64,000 nucleotides of DNA from Burkholderiales bacterium (GCA_028868825.1 JAGWTU010000005.1:1-64000), one strand, 5' to 3'. Shown: positions 1 through 9,145, counted from the first letter of the stretch. The notes: generated by a model not told the origin, from the sequence alone. Numbers and translations: made by a program.

Positions 1-148
1 GACGCTGCGCGCGCGCGGCCGCGACGCCGTGCTCGACTACGACGCCACCTGGTCCGACAGCCACCCGCGCACGCTGTTCCTGCTGCGCGAGGAGGTCATG
101 GCCTGGTCGCGCAGCGGGCCGCTGCGCCTGCTGCTGGGCAAGGGCTGA
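1..148 (+). CDS. C-terminal end of an unrecognised protein (partial)
   Basis: The reading frame starting at base 2 is open from the window edge to a TGA at 146-148 and gives 48 residues ending in a basic, leucine-rich tail (RLLLGKG). Codon use is typical of the neighbours, with G/C at almost every third position, so it is probably the end of a real gene that starts outside the window. The visible part contains DYDATWSD and FLLREEVMAWSR but no motif I recognise. I assign no function. Confidence 0.55.
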   Translation, partial: TLRARGRDAVLDYDATWSDSHPRTLFLLREEVMAWSRSGPLRLLLGKG

Positions 149-179
149 AGGCGCGCGGCGCCCGCGCCAGGCCGACAGC

Positions 180-854
180 ATGTGCACGCGCTACATCGCG
201 CCCGAAGTCGGCGACATCGAGCGCCATTGGCAGCTCGGCGCGCGCAACCCGCCGCCCTGGGCGCGCGAGATCTTCCCGCGCTACGCCGGCCCCTTCATCC
301 GCGCCGCGCGCAACGCCGCGACGTACGAGCGCGAGCTCGTCGTCGGGCTCTGGTCGCTCGTGCCCTGGTTCGCGAAGTCGGCGCGCCTGACCTACCCGAC
401 GTGCAACGCGCGCTCCGAGGAACTCGCGGCCAAGGCCAGCTACAAGCAGCCCTGGGCGCGCGGCCAGCGCTGCGTGATCCCGGCGCAGGCCTTCTACGAA
501 CCCTGCTGGGAGAGCGGCCGCCACGTGCCCTGGTGCATGCGCCGCGCCGACGGCGCGCCCTGGGGCCTGGCGGGGCTGTGGAACACCTGGCTCGACAAGG
601 CCAGCGGCGAGGTCGTCGAGAGCTACACGATGCTGACGATCAACGCCGACGCGCATCCGTTGATGCGCCGCATGCACCGTCCCGACCCGAAGCGCGCGAG
701 CGACCAGCAGGACAAGCGCAGCGTGATCCCGATCGCCGACGAGGATGTCGACCTCTGGCTCGCGGCACCGCTGGCGCAGGCGGCGACGCTGCTGCGACTG
801 CCGGCGGTCGAGCTGTTCGACGCCGCGCCCGAGCCGCCACCACCAAGACCCTGA
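180..854 (+). CDS. SRAP-domain protein (YedK/HMCES family)
   Basis: 224 residues, one SRAP domain. The family forms a thiazolidine DNA-protein crosslink with abasic sites in single-stranded DNA and so protects them. The sequence begins Met-Cys-Thr-Arg, placing the catalytic cysteine at position 2, where it must be exposed by removal of Met; this also fixes the start at 180. Other family residues are visible: Asn76 in CNARSE, Glu107 in PAQAFYEP, and the histidines of the HPLMRRMHRP segment (159 and 166). The usual EKRMPVIL stretch is replaced here by a longer KRASDQQDKRSVIPI version. It stands alone with no operon partner. The family assignment is firm; the cellular role is taken from E. coli YedK and human HMCES. 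Confidence 0.92.
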   Translation: MCTRYIAPEVGDIERHWQLGARNPPPWAREIFPRYAGPFIRAARNAATYERELVVGLWSLVPWFAKSARLTYPTCNARSEELAAKASYKQPWARGQRCVIPAQAFYEPCWESGRHVPWCMRRADGAPWGLAGLWNTWLDKASGEVVESYTMLTINADAHPLMRRMHRPDPKRASDQQDKRSVIPIADEDVDLWLAAPLAQAATLLRLPAVELFDAAPEPPPPRP

Positions 855-907
855 ACCCGGCGCGACCGCGGCTGGCACTGGACCGCACGGCGGCGTAGGC
901 TGGCGCG

Positions 908-1345
908 ATGCCATCGCTGATGGGTCGCACCTTGCTCCTCGCCGCGTTCGCCGTCTTCGCGCCGGTCGCCGCGGCGGCCGACGCGCCGGCCGTCTACCGC
1001 TGCCCCGACGCTTCGGGCAGGGTGACGTTCCAGCAGCAGCCCTGCCCCGGCGGTGCGCGCGTCGACGCCAGTCCGCTGAACATCGTCGAAGGCGACAACG
1101 AGGGCGATCGCGCCAGCCGCGAGCGCATCGCCGCCGAGTCGCGCCTGCGGGCGCAAGAGGAGCGGCGCCGGTCGCTGGGCGTGCGGCGACACCACCGCGG
1201 CGACCGCGCCAGGCCGCGCGCCGACGTCTGCTTCAACGAGATCGAGATCAAGAACGCCTACACCTCGGCCAACAGCATCACGCTGTCGCCGCGCGAGCGC
1301 GCGGCCCGGCTGCGCCACGCGCAGAGCCTGCAGCCCTGCCGCTGA
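908..1345 (+). CDS. Small exported protein with DUF4124-like domain
   Basis: 145 residues. A signal peptide is clear: MPSLMGRT, then a hydrophobic run LLLAAFAVFAPVAAAA, with likely cleavage after an Ala-x-Ala. The mature part starts with AVYRCPDASGRVTFQQQPCP, the pattern of DUF4124 (a Tyr-Arg-Cys, a Gly-Arg/Lys-Val turn and a second Cys), common in beta- and gammaproteobacterial periplasmic proteins of unknown role. The two cysteines probably form a disulfide. The middle is Arg/Glu-rich and probably disordered. A further cysteine occurs in DVCFNE and one near the C-terminus. No function can be given. Confidence 0.75.
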   Translation: MPSLMGRTLLLAAFAVFAPVAAAADAPAVYRCPDASGRVTFQQQPCPGGARVDASPLNIVEGDNEGDRASRERIAAESRLRAQEERRRSLGVRRHHRGDRARPRADVCFNEIEIKNAYTSANSITLSPRERAARLRHAQSLQPCR

Positions 1346-1384
1346 GGCGCGCCGCCCTCAGTGCGGTCAGGGCGGTCACTGCGC

Positions 1385-2104
1385 TCAGTGCGGCTCGTCG
1401 AGCGAGATGTCGACCTCGACCGGCGCCACGCGGGCCGCCTGGCGGATGGCATCGCGCGCCGCGGCGACGGCGCCGCGCGAACCGATCTCGCCCTGCACCT
1501 GGACCTCGGCGGGCGGTGCCGCCGTGCCGAGCGCGGCATAGGCCGCCGCGAGCGCGTCGTCGTCCGACACGGGATCGAGCTCGGGCTCGCTCGGATGGGT
1601 GCCGGCACCGCCGTCGAAGACGACCGCCGTGCGCCAGGGTTCGGGCTCGACCTCGGGATCCATGTGCTCGCGGTCGATGATCGCCACCGCCATCTTCGAG
1701 CGCAGCGCCGCCAGCCCCACCGGCGACCAGTTCGTGACCAGCGTCTCGAGCTGTTCGAGCGCACCCTGCAGCACGTCGACCGGCAGGCGGTCGAAGGCCC
1801 GCAGGCCCTTCTTGGCCAGCGCGTGCTCGACGAAGACGAGATGGCGCATCGTGCGCCGCGTCGTCGGCAGGTCGTCGAGCAGTTCGGTCAGCTGCTGGCG
1901 CAGCAGCGCGAATTCCTCGTTCTCGCGCCGCGCCGCGATCTCCTCGCGCGTCGGCGGCCGCGGCGGCGCCACCGGGCTGCCATCGCGCTGCTCGAGCACG
2001 AGGCGCATGCCCTTGTCGTCCACGCGGCGCAGCGCGACATCGTGGACGAAGAAGGCGCGCAGGACCTTGCGCAGGGGGTCGAGCAGCGGTGCGGAATCGC
2101 TCAT
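1385..2104 (-). CDS. Conserved hypothetical protein
   Basis: 239 residues, no signal peptide and no membrane segment. It starts MSDSAPLLDPLRKVLRAFF and is soluble and mostly helical by composition, with an acidic, proline-containing C-terminal third. A central stretch with LPTTRRTMRHLVFVEHALAKKG looks like a packed helical core. I recognise no domain. It lies upstream of, and on the same strand as, nothing obviously linked; the diguanylate cyclase gene begins 115 bases to its right. Codon use fits a real gene. The start is the first ATG after a stop-containing stretch. Confidence 0.65.
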   Translation of the reverse strand: MSDSAPLLDPLRKVLRAFFVHDVALRRVDDKGMRLVLEQRDGSPVAPPRPPTREEIAARRENEEFALLRQQLTELLDDLPTTRRTMRHLVFVEHALAKKGLRAFDRLPVDVLQGALEQLETLVTNWSPVGLAALRSKMAVAIIDREHMDPEVEPEPWRTAVVFDGGAGTHPSEPELDPVSDDDALAAAYAALGTAAPPAEVQVQGEIGSRGAVAAARDAIRQAARVAPVEVDISLDEPH

Positions 2105-2219
2105 GGCAGGGCTCGGGCGGCGGAATTGCCGGCATTGCCCTGGTCATCGGCCGCCGGCGTCCTGACTTGAGCCGAACTTGTGACGAAACGCAACGGCGCG
2201 GCTGGCGCCGCCGCCGGCC

Positions 2220-3920
2220 TCAGCCGATGCAGGTGCGGTTCTTGCCCGTGCGCTTGGCCTCGTACAGCGCCTCGTCCGCGCGTTCGAGCGAGGCCTGCAA
2301 GGGCTCCTCGGCGCGCCAGGCGGTGACGCCGGCCGAGAAGGTGACGAAGACCTCGCGGCCCTCGTGCAGGAAAAGCGCCTCGCTGAGGCTGCGCTGCAGC
2401 CGCGTCAAGGCCTGCTGGGCCTCGGCGACATCGCTGCCCGGCAGCAGGACGACGAATTCCTCGCCGCCGAAGCGCGCCAGGTGATCGGCCGGGCGCAGCC
2501 GCTCGCGCACCGCCGCGGCCAGCGCCTTCAGCGCCTGGTCGCCGGCCGCATGGCCCAGGTTGTCGTTGAGCTTCTTGAAGTTGTCGATGTCGATCAGCGC
2601 CACCGCCAGCAACGCCGGCTCGCCGGCGGCGGCGTGGCGGGCACAGCGGGCGACCTCGGTGTCGAACGACTGCATCAGCCCACGCCGGTTCGCGACCTGG
2701 GTCAGCGCGTCGGTCGACACCTCCTCCGAGAGGCGGCGCAACTCGGACTCGAGTTCGAGCACGCGGCCCTCGAGCTCGCCGGCGCGGCCGCGGTCGGCCT
2801 GCAGCCGCTCCTGCGTCTGGCCGACCGCCGTCTGCACCGTGCGCACGTCGTCGAGCAGCGCCTGGACGACGCCGGCCAGGCCCTCGACGCTGTCGGCGCG
2901 CTCGATGGCCTCGGCGTGGCGCACCGTCGCGAGCTGGAAGCGGCCGGTGTGCTCGCCGAGTTCGTCGACCTCGGCCAGCATCGTCTGGATCATCTGCTTG
3001 AGCGCGCTGCGCGCCGCCTGGCGCTCGCCGCGCAGGCGCTGCTGCTGCTGCCGCGTCTCGGCCAGCACGGCCGAGGCGGCACGCACGCCGCGCATCGACA
3101 CGCCCGCGTCATCCTCGTCGGCCGGCTCGTCGGCGGCGGCGAAGCCGAGGTGCGACTGCACGATCAGCGCCTGGCCGCGCACCCAGCTGTCGTCCTCGCT
3201 GAGCTCGCCCAGGCCGGCGGCGAGTTCGCGGCAGAGCTCGCTCAGGCCCTCGACGAGATGATGGCGGTGGGCGAACAGGCGGCGCGCGCGGTCGCACAGC
3301 GCGGCGACCGCGGTCACCGCCTCGGGCGTGACGCCGTCGCGGGCGATCGCCTCGGCCTGCTGCGCCAGTTCGGCGGCGAGCTCGGCGCCGCGCGGCGCGT
3401 CGGGCAGCAGTCCCGCGCGCACCGTGCCCTCGAGCTGCTCGACCAGCGGCGGCCAGTCGGGCGACGCGGCGGCAGCCGTCGCCACCGGCGCCGCGGCCTC
3501 CAGCGCCGGCATCTCGGCGCCGACCTCGGCCGCGTCGGCGACCTGGTCGCTCTCCCAGGCGCCCATCAGCGATTGCGCCCGCTGCAGCAGCCGCGCGGGG
3601 TCGCTGCGGCTGTTGTCGAAGACGCGCTTGATGCTGTCCTTGCGCCGCGCCTGCGTCCACTGGCGGCCGCCGCGTTCGAGGTTCTTCGCCAGCCGCTCGA
3701 CCAGCGCCGCCCAGGCCGCGCCCTGGGCCTTGATTTCGGCCTTGGCCTCGGCAGACGGATCGGCCTTGGCCTCGGCGGCGGCGCTCGCGCCCGTGCCGGC
3801 CTCCTCGGCATAGGCCTTGGCATAGTTCTCGGGCGTCGGCTCCAGCTTGGCGAGCGCGAGGCGGCGCAAGGCCCCCTTGGCCAGCGCCGCGGGCGTCGGG
3901 GCGACGGATTCGGTCGCCAC
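2220..3920 (-). CDS. Diguanylate cyclase (GGDEF protein)
   Basis: 566 residues. It makes c-di-GMP from two GTP. The C-terminal GGDEF domain (about 400-566) has an intact active-site motif GGEEF at 485-489 and, exactly five residues before it, an RPAD (RxxD) inhibitory site at 476-479, so product inhibition is expected. The N-terminal 380 residues are mostly helical, with a conserved-looking start (ALAKGALRRLALAKLEPTPENYAKAY) and coiled-coil-rich segments, but no TM segment and no named sensor domain. It begins three bases after the stop of the upstream REC-PAS-GGDEF-EAL gene and is most likely the third gene of that operon. Enzyme activity is inferred from the intact motif. Confidence 0.9.
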   Translation of the reverse strand: MATESVAPTPAALAKGALRRLALAKLEPTPENYAKAYAEEAGTGASAAAEAKADPSAEAKAEIKAQGAAWAALVERLAKNLERGGRQWTQARRKDSIKRVFDNSRSDPARLLQRAQSLMGAWESDQVADAAEVGAEMPALEAAAPVATAAAASPDWPPLVEQLEGTVRAGLLPDAPRGAELAAELAQQAEAIARDGVTPEAVTAVAALCDRARRLFAHRHHLVEGLSELCRELAAGLGELSEDDSWVRGQALIVQSHLGFAAADEPADEDDAGVSMRGVRAASAVLAETRQQQQRLRGERQAARSALKQMIQTMLAEVDELGEHTGRFQLATVRHAEAIERADSVEGLAGVVQALLDDVRTVQTAVGQTQERLQADRGRAGELEGRVLELESELRRLSEEVSTDALTQVANRRGLMQSFDTEVARCARHAAAGEPALLAVALIDIDNFKKLNDNLGHAAGDQALKALAAAVRERLRPADHLARFGGEEFVVLLPGSDVAEAQQALTRLQRSLSEALFLHEGREVFVTFSAGVTAWRAEEPLQASLERADEALYEAKRTGKNRTCIG

Positions 3921-3923
3921 GGG

Positions 3924-6182
3924 TCAGCGGAACGAGGGTCGCACGACGACCGCTCGCGGCGCCTCGGCGGGCGCCTCGACGACCTCGCGCACGGGCCCGA
4001 TCCAGGCCGCCTCGCGCGGCAGCACCGTCTCCTCGAGCCAGCGCTGCAGCGCGTCGGGCGGCAGCGCGCGGCTGAACAGGAAGCCCTGCATGACCTTGCA
4101 GCCCAGGCGCCGCAGCTGCTCCATCTGGCGCAGCGTCTCGACACCCTCGGCGACAACGCGCACGCCCAGCGTGCGCGCCAGGCCGATGATGGCGTTGACG
4201 ACGGCGGCGCTGCTGGGCTTGATGCCGAGCTCGCGGATGAAGCTGATGTCGATCTTGAGCTCGGAGATGGGCATCGTCGTCAGGTAGGACAGGCTGGAAT
4301 AACCGGTGCCGAAGTCGTCGATCGCGATCTCGACGCCGATCTCGTTGAGCCGGTGCAGCGAAGGCAGCACGCCTTCGAGCTCCTTCATCAGGCTGCGCTC
4401 GGTGATCTCGAGCTGGATCGCGCGCGGCCCGACGCCGGACTGGCCGGCGCATTGGTGGATATGTTCGATCAGGTCGGTGCGCTCGAACATCATCGGCGGC
4501 AGGTTGACGGCGATCGAGTCGTTGAAGTCGAAGGCCTCGCGCCACAGCCGCGCCTGGCGCGCCGCCTCGCGCAGCGCCCAGTTCGACAGCGGGACGATGA
4601 GCCCGGTCTCCTCGGCCAGCGGGATGAACTCCATCGGCGGCACCAGCGTGGCGCCGCGCTGCCAGCGCATCAGCGCCTCGACGCCGACCATCTTGCCGAC
4701 CTGCACGTCGACCTTGGGCTGGTAGTGCAGCACCAGTTCGTCGCGCTCGATGGCCTTGTGCAGCGCCGTCTCGAGCTCGAGCTTGGCGCGGCCCTGGCCG
4801 GCGAGCATGGGGCTGAAGATCGCGTGCGCATCCTTGCCCCGCGCCTTCACCGAGTACATCGCGAAATCGGCGTTGCGCAGCAGGTCGACGACCGAGTTGC
4901 CGTCGCGCGGGAACAGCGCCACGCCGATGCTGGCGGTGACGAAGCATTCCTGGCCGCTGACGAAGATCGGCTCGCGCAGCGCGTCGAGCACGCGCTGCGC
5001 GACGCGCTCGGCATCGGCGTCGGACTCGACCTCGGGCAGCAGCGCGACGAACTCGTCGCCGCCGAGGCGGCCGACGGCCTCGAGCGCGCGGTGCGAGCGC
5101 GCGCCGGCAGTCTCGATCGCGCCTTCCATGACCTGGTCGCTGTGGCGCACGCAGGCGCGCAGCCGGCGTCCCACCTCGACGAGCAGTTCGTCGCCGGCGC
5201 CGTGGCCCAGCGTGTCGTTGATGATCTTGAAGCGGTCGAGGTCGATCAGCAGCAGCGCGCATTGGTGCTGCAGCCGCCGTGCCTGCTCGAGCGCGCGCTC
5301 GGCGCGCCAGATCAGCTGGCGGCGGTTCGGCAGCCCGGTGAGGGCGTCGAAGTTCGCCAGCTGCAGGATGCGGTCCTCGGCGACGCGGCGCTCGGTGACG
5401 TCCTGCAGGATGCCGGTGTAGCCGGCGCCATGGCCGAAGTCGTTGAACTCGGGCTCGGCCTCGACGTGGATGACGCGCTGGCGGCCGTCGAGCAGCACCA
5501 GCGGCACGTCGGTGGCCAGCACGGCCGCCTGGCGCAGCGTCTGGTGCAGCTGGCGCATGAAGGCGCGGCGGTCGTCGCGCGGCACCATGCGCAGCAGGCT
5601 GCGCAGGCTGGTCGGCTCGTTGGGGGCGATGCCGAAGACGCGCAGCGCCTCGGGCGACATGATCAGGCCGCCCTCGCCGCGCTCGTTGCGGCGCCAGTCG
5701 AAGCTGCCCATGCGCGCCAGGTCCTGGGCGCGCGCGAGCTTGCTCTTGCTGCGCTCGAGCTCGATGCGCGTGCGCGACGCGCGCAGCAGGTAATGCAGCC
5801 GGCCGGTGAGCAGGCTCCACTGCGTCGACTTGACGAAGAAATCGGTCGCCCCGGCCTCGTAGGCACGCGTGATCGAGGCGTCGTCCTCGAGCCCGGTGAG
5901 CATCAGCACCGGCGTGTTCTCGAGCCCCGGGAGCTTGCGCAGGCGGCGGCAGGTCTCGAAGCCGTCGAGCTCGGGCATCAGCGCGTCGAGCACGACGATG
6001 TCGGGCGTCCAGTCGCGCAGCAGTTCGAGCGCCCGCTCGCCGCCCGAGGCCTCGACCGTCTTGAAGCCGCGCTCGCTCAGCGCGAGCGAGGTCAACAGCA
6101 CGTTGACCTCGTCGTCGTCGACGAGCAGCACCTCGGGCTGCGCGGTGTGGCCGGCGTCGGCGTAGGGTTGCGTGGATGTCAT
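3924..6182 (-). CDS. Response regulator REC-PAS-GGDEF-EAL
   Basis: 752 residues. An N-terminal receiver (about 17-130) has the acidic pair D22/D23, phosphoacceptor D66 in VVLDALMP, T96 and K118. A PAS-like domain (about 155-265) follows, then GGDEF (about 275-460) with GGDEF at 374-378, then EAL (about 470-715) with EAL at 502-504, LEITERS, AIDDFGTGYSS, KIDISF and VVAEGVET. Both catalytic domains look intact, so it could make or break c-di-GMP; a 20-residue loop (VMEGAIETAGARSH) is inserted just before GGDEF. Its ATG overlaps the stop of the upstream Hpt gene as ATGA, so the two are translationally coupled and the Hpt protein is the obvious phosphodonor candidate. Confidence 0.92.
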   Translation of the reverse strand: MTSTQPYADAGHTAQPEVLLVDDDEVNVLLTSLALSERGFKTVEASGGERALELLRDWTPDIVVLDALMPELDGFETCRRLRKLPGLENTPVLMLTGLEDDASITRAYEAGATDFFVKSTQWSLLTGRLHYLLRASRTRIELERSKSKLARAQDLARMGSFDWRRNERGEGGLIMSPEALRVFGIAPNEPTSLRSLLRMVPRDDRRAFMRQLHQTLRQAAVLATDVPLVLLDGRQRVIHVEAEPEFNDFGHGAGYTGILQDVTERRVAEDRILQLANFDALTGLPNRRQLIWRAERALEQARRLQHQCALLLIDLDRFKIINDTLGHGAGDELLVEVGRRLRACVRHSDQVMEGAIETAGARSHRALEAVGRLGGDEFVALLPEVESDADAERVAQRVLDALREPIFVSGQECFVTASIGVALFPRDGNSVVDLLRNADFAMYSVKARGKDAHAIFSPMLAGQGRAKLELETALHKAIERDELVLHYQPKVDVQVGKMVGVEALMRWQRGATLVPPMEFIPLAEETGLIVPLSNWALREAARQARLWREAFDFNDSIAVNLPPMMFERTDLIEHIHQCAGQSGVGPRAIQLEITERSLMKELEGVLPSLHRLNEIGVEIAIDDFGTGYSSLSYLTTMPISELKIDISFIRELGIKPSSAAVVNAIIGLARTLGVRVVAEGVETLRQMEQLRRLGCKVMQGFLFSRALPPDALQRWLEETVLPREAAWIGPVREVVEAPAEAPRAVVVRPSFR

Positions 6183-6580
6183 GGGCGTCTCAGGGACGCC
6201 AGCATAGCGTTAACCGAGGCCGCCGCGCCCCTTCCTTCGCGCAGCAATCGTGCGATCGCCACGCTCGCGTCGGCGGAGGAGCCGGCGGACGCGGCACGCA
6301 GCTCGCGCTCGACCTCGGCCGCGGCGCGCGACAGCGGCATCGCACCGATGCTCGCCGACGAGGACTTGAGCTGGTGCGCCAGCCGCGCCACGGTCTCGAC
6401 GTCGCCGCGGGTGGCCTCGGCCTCGAGCAGCCCGAGGATGCGCAGCAGCGAATTCACGTAGGTCGTCATCACCCGCTCGAGCAGGCCGTGGCGGCCCTGC
6501 GGATCGAGTTCGCGCAGCTTGTCCAGCGCCGCGGGGTCGAGCGCCGCAGGGGTCGGGTCCGGAGCGCCGCTGTCGTTCAT
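6179..6580 (-). CDS. Histidine phosphotransfer (Hpt) protein
   Basis: 133 residues, a single Hpt domain. The phosphorylatable histidine is His69 in ARLAHQLKSSSASIGA, matching the family pattern His-x-Leu-Lys-x4-5-Ile/Leu-Gly-Ala. Such proteins shuttle phosphate between receivers of a phosphorelay. The start is the ATG at 6580, which gives a complete four-helix domain; a much longer open frame upstream is an antisense shadow of the neighbouring kinase. The stop overlaps the start of the REC-PAS-GGDEF-EAL gene by ATGA. The histidine kinase gene diverging at 6776 lacks a receiver, so the kinase feeding this Hpt protein probably needs an extra receiver, here or elsewhere. Confidence 0.88.
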   Translation of the reverse strand: MNDSGAPDPTPAALDPAALDKLRELDPQGRHGLLERVMTTYVNSLLRILGLLEAEATRGDVETVARLAHQLKSSSASIGAMPLSRAAAEVERELRAASAGSSADASVAIARLLREGRGAAASVNAMLASLRRP

Positions 6581-6775
6581 CGGTGATTGGCGAGGGGGGG
6601 AGGGGTCGGGACGTTCCTGGGCCGGAACTCTATTACGTTCAGGCGGCCGGAAGCCTGCCGCTGCACCCTGTTTCGGCGCCCGGCCTGCGAACTTGAATCG
6701 GCGCGCCCGAGCGCGCCGGCCTGCGCGTCCGTGCGGCTGCGTATGGATCCGTACGGGTCCGTAGAATGAGCCGAC

Positions 6776-8299
6776 ATGCAAGCACCCTGCCCGGGCGGCT
6801 GCCGCCGTCACGGGCTGGCAGGCGCTGCCGCCACGACCCTGCTTTCGGGCTGCGCCGCGACGGGCGACGGCGTCGCCGGCATCGGTGCGCTGTTGCTGGT
6901 GGCCGCCATCGCCTACGCGCTGGGCGCGCTGCGCGAACGTTGGGCGCGCCGGCGCGAGCTCCACACCGAGCGCTCGCGGGTGCGCGAGCTCGAACAGCTC
7001 GCCGCGGCCTGGCTGTGGCAGACCGACGCCGCGCAGCGCCTGCGCTCCTGGCGTGCACCGGATGGCCGCTTCGCCGCCAGTTGCCCGCTGTTCGAAGCCG
7101 GCGACGCCGCGCTGGTCGAGCGCTTGCGTGCGCGCAGTCCCTTCGACGGCTTGCGCATCGAACTGGCCGAGCCGCTGGCGGGTGCCCGCGTCTGGGAGCT
7201 CGCCGGCGTGCCGCGCTACGACGATGCCGGCCAGTACGCCGGCTGCAGCGGCCGCGCGCGGCCGCTCGACACCGCCGAGGCCGCCCAGGGCCGCGCCGAC
7301 GCCGTCGTGCCCCTGCTGCAGGCGCAGGGCGCGCCGGCGCTGCTCGCGCTCGACAGGGGCCATGGTTGGCAAGTGCAAGGCCACAACGCGCCGGCGCAGG
7401 CGCTGTGCCCCGAACTGGACGCCGGCATGCCGCTGGATGCGGTGCTGGCGCTGCTGCCGCAGGGCCTGCGCGAGGCGGTCGCGCGGCTCGCGGCGCCGGG
7501 CGCCGAGGCCGCCTCCGCATCCGCCACCACGGAGGCCGACGGCTGGCGCGTCGTGCGCTTCGACAGCGGCGCCGCACGCGGCCTGCTGCTGCTGCCCGCG
7601 CGCGGCGCCGCCGCGGCGGGGACGAGCGCGGCGGACGAGAACGAGAGCTTCGGCTTCACCGTCTCGCACGACCTGCGCGCGCCGATCCGCGTCGTCGAGG
7701 GCTTCACGCGCATCCTCAAGGAGGACTACGGCAAGCAGCTCGACCGCGTCGGCAACGACCATCTCGACCGCGTGCTGAGCGCGGCGGCGCGCATGAACGG
7801 CATGATCGACGCGCTGATGACGCTGGCGCGGCTGAGCGCGCAGCCGCTGCAGCGCCAGCCGGTCAACCTGTCGCAGCTCGCCCATTACGTCGTCGACGAC
7901 CTGCGGCGCGCCACACCCGAGCGCGAGGCGACCTTCGACATCGAAGGCGGACTGACGGCGCGCGGCGACCCGACGCTGCTGCGGCTGGTGCTCGAGAACC
8001 TGCTGGGCAATGCCTGGAAGTACAGCGCGCGCTGCGCCCACACCGAGATCTCGCTGCGCGCGCAGCCGCACGGCGCCGGCGTGGCCTATGTCGTGCGCGA
8101 CAACGGCGCCGGCTTCGACATGCGCGCCGCCGACCGCCTGTTCGGGCTCTTCCAGCGCCTGCACAGCGCCAGCGAGTTCCCGGGGCACGGCGTCGGCCTG
8201 GCTTCGGTGCGGCGCATCGTCCACCGGCATGGCGGCTCGATCTGGGCCGAGTCCGAGCCGGGGCGCGGCGCGGCCTTCTTCTTCACGCTGGCGAGCTGA
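6776..8299 (+). CDS. Sensor histidine kinase
   Basis: 507 residues. A single TM segment near the N-terminus (about 33-52, GIGALLLVAAIAYALGAL) is followed by a short basic/coiled stretch and two poorly conserved PAS-like regions (about 70-275). The HisKA domain has the H-box FTVSHDLRAPIR with His298. The HATPase domain shows ENLLGNAWKYSA (N box), RDNGAGFDM (G1) and GHGVGLASVRRIVHRHGG (G2). There is no receiver. The SHDLRAPI/GHGVGL pattern is that of bacteriophytochrome-type and related kinases, but no chromophore domain is present. It diverges from the Hpt/REC-PAS-GGDEF-EAL operon with 195 bases between starts, so the products may act together; this is inference. Confidence 0.9.
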   Translation: MQAPCPGGCRRHGLAGAAATTLLSGCAATGDGVAGIGALLLVAAIAYALGALRERWARRRELHTERSRVRELEQLAAAWLWQTDAAQRLRSWRAPDGRFAASCPLFEAGDAALVERLRARSPFDGLRIELAEPLAGARVWELAGVPRYDDAGQYAGCSGRARPLDTAEAAQGRADAVVPLLQAQGAPALLALDRGHGWQVQGHNAPAQALCPELDAGMPLDAVLALLPQGLREAVARLAAPGAEAASASATTEADGWRVVRFDSGAARGLLLLPARGAAAAGTSAADENESFGFTVSHDLRAPIRVVEGFTRILKEDYGKQLDRVGNDHLDRVLSAAARMNGMIDALMTLARLSAQPLQRQPVNLSQLAHYVVDDLRRATPEREATFDIEGGLTARGDPTLLRLVLENLLGNAWKYSARCAHTEISLRAQPHGAGVAYVVRDNGAGFDMRAADRLFGLFQRLHSASEFPGHGVGLASVRRIVHRHGGSIWAESEPGRGAAFFFTLAS

Positions 8300-8338
8300 A
8301 TCGAACGCGGCCCGGCCGCCCCTGTCTGCGCCAGGCTT

Positions 8339-9145
8339 TCAATCGGGCGCCAGGAACGCAGCGATCGCCTGCTGCGCGACGACGCTGCGCGGCAGGCTGC
8401 GATGCGTCTGGCCGTCGATCTCGACCAGCTGCGCCGCCGTGCCCAGGCGTTGCAGCAAGGCCAGGCTGTGGCGCCTGGGCACGCGACGGTCGCCGCGCGC
8501 CAGCAGTACCAGCGTCGGGCAGCGCACCTGCGGCGCCTGCGCCCGCGTATCGAAGCGGTGGCGCAGCAACGGCACGCCGGGCGCCAGCAGCGGGTTCGCC
8601 GCCGCGATGGCGCCCAGGCTGTCGAAGGGCGAGACGAGCACCAGGGCCTGCGCCGGCACGGCCGCCGCGAGGCGGATCGCCACCGCGGTGCCGAGGCTGC
8701 GGCCCATGATCGCGGCAGGCGCGTCGCCGATGCAGTGGTCGTGGATGCGCAGCGCATCGGCGCAGACCACGGCCTCGGTCGCGCGGCCGAGCGAGGCCCC
8801 GAAGCCGCGGTAATTGAAGGCCAGCACCGACCAGCCGTGCAGATAGCCGCTCATGTGCGGCGCCCAGGCGGCGTTCTCGCCGCGGCCACCGAAATACAGC
8901 AGCGTCGCGCGCGGCGCCAGGCCGTCCAGCGGCAGCGACCGCCAGCCTTCGAGCGTGACGCCGGGCGCGACGCGCAGCGTCAGCGGCTCGATGCGGAAGC
9001 CCCCCGCCGCCGGTCCCGGCGGCAGCCGGCGCACACGGACCGGTGGCTTGAAGATCAGGCGCCGCTGCGCCGCCGCGACGACACCGAGCCCGGCCGCCCA
9101 GGTGCCGATGCCGATGCCCAGCGCTTCGGTCCACATCGCGGGCAT
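8339..9145 (-). CDS. Alpha/beta hydrolase
   Basis: 268 residues from the ATG at 9145. The nucleophile elbow is MGRSLGTA, with the serine in a Gly-x-Ser-x-Gly pattern. An FNYRGFGASLG strand-turn, a late acid region (LLARGDRRVP) and a histidine near THRSLPRS complete a plausible triad. An N-terminal hydrophobic segment (ALGIGIGTWAAGLGVVAAA) suggests a membrane anchor with the catalytic domain outside or on the membrane, as in BEM46/YqiA-type hydrolases. A second ATG three codons further in (9136) is equally possible. The substrate is unknown. It converges on the histidine kinase gene with 39 bases between stops. Confidence 0.8.
   Translation of the reverse strand: MPAMWTEALGIGIGTWAAGLGVVAAAQRRLIFKPPVRVRRLPPGPAAGGFRIEPLTLRVAPGVTLEGWRSLPLDGLAPRATLLYFGGRGENAAWAPHMSGYLHGWSVLAFNYRGFGASLGRATEAVVCADALRIHDHCIGDAPAAIMGRSLGTAVAIRLAAAVPAQALVLVSPFDSLGAIAAANPLLAPGVPLLRHRFDTRAQAPQVRCPTLVLLARGDRRVPRRHSLALLQRLGTAAQLVEIDGQTHRSLPRSVVAQQAIAAFLAPD

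Noticed and set aside
1357..1393. Repeated CTCAGTGCGG near two converging gene ends
   Set aside because: Could form a weak hairpin, but it lacks a T-run and overlaps a coding end; not called a terminator.
2364..6461. A 1365-residue open frame on the plus strand
   Set aside because: It is antisense to the two GGDEF genes, which have complete domains; its translation is Ala/Arg/Leu/Gln-rich with no domain, as expected from a reverse frame of GC-rich DNA.
6741..6767. Direct repeat GGATCCGTA/GGGTCCGTA and TAGAAT before the kinase at 6776
   Set aside because: Too short and imperfect; no -35 partner, so neither promoter nor operator can be supported.
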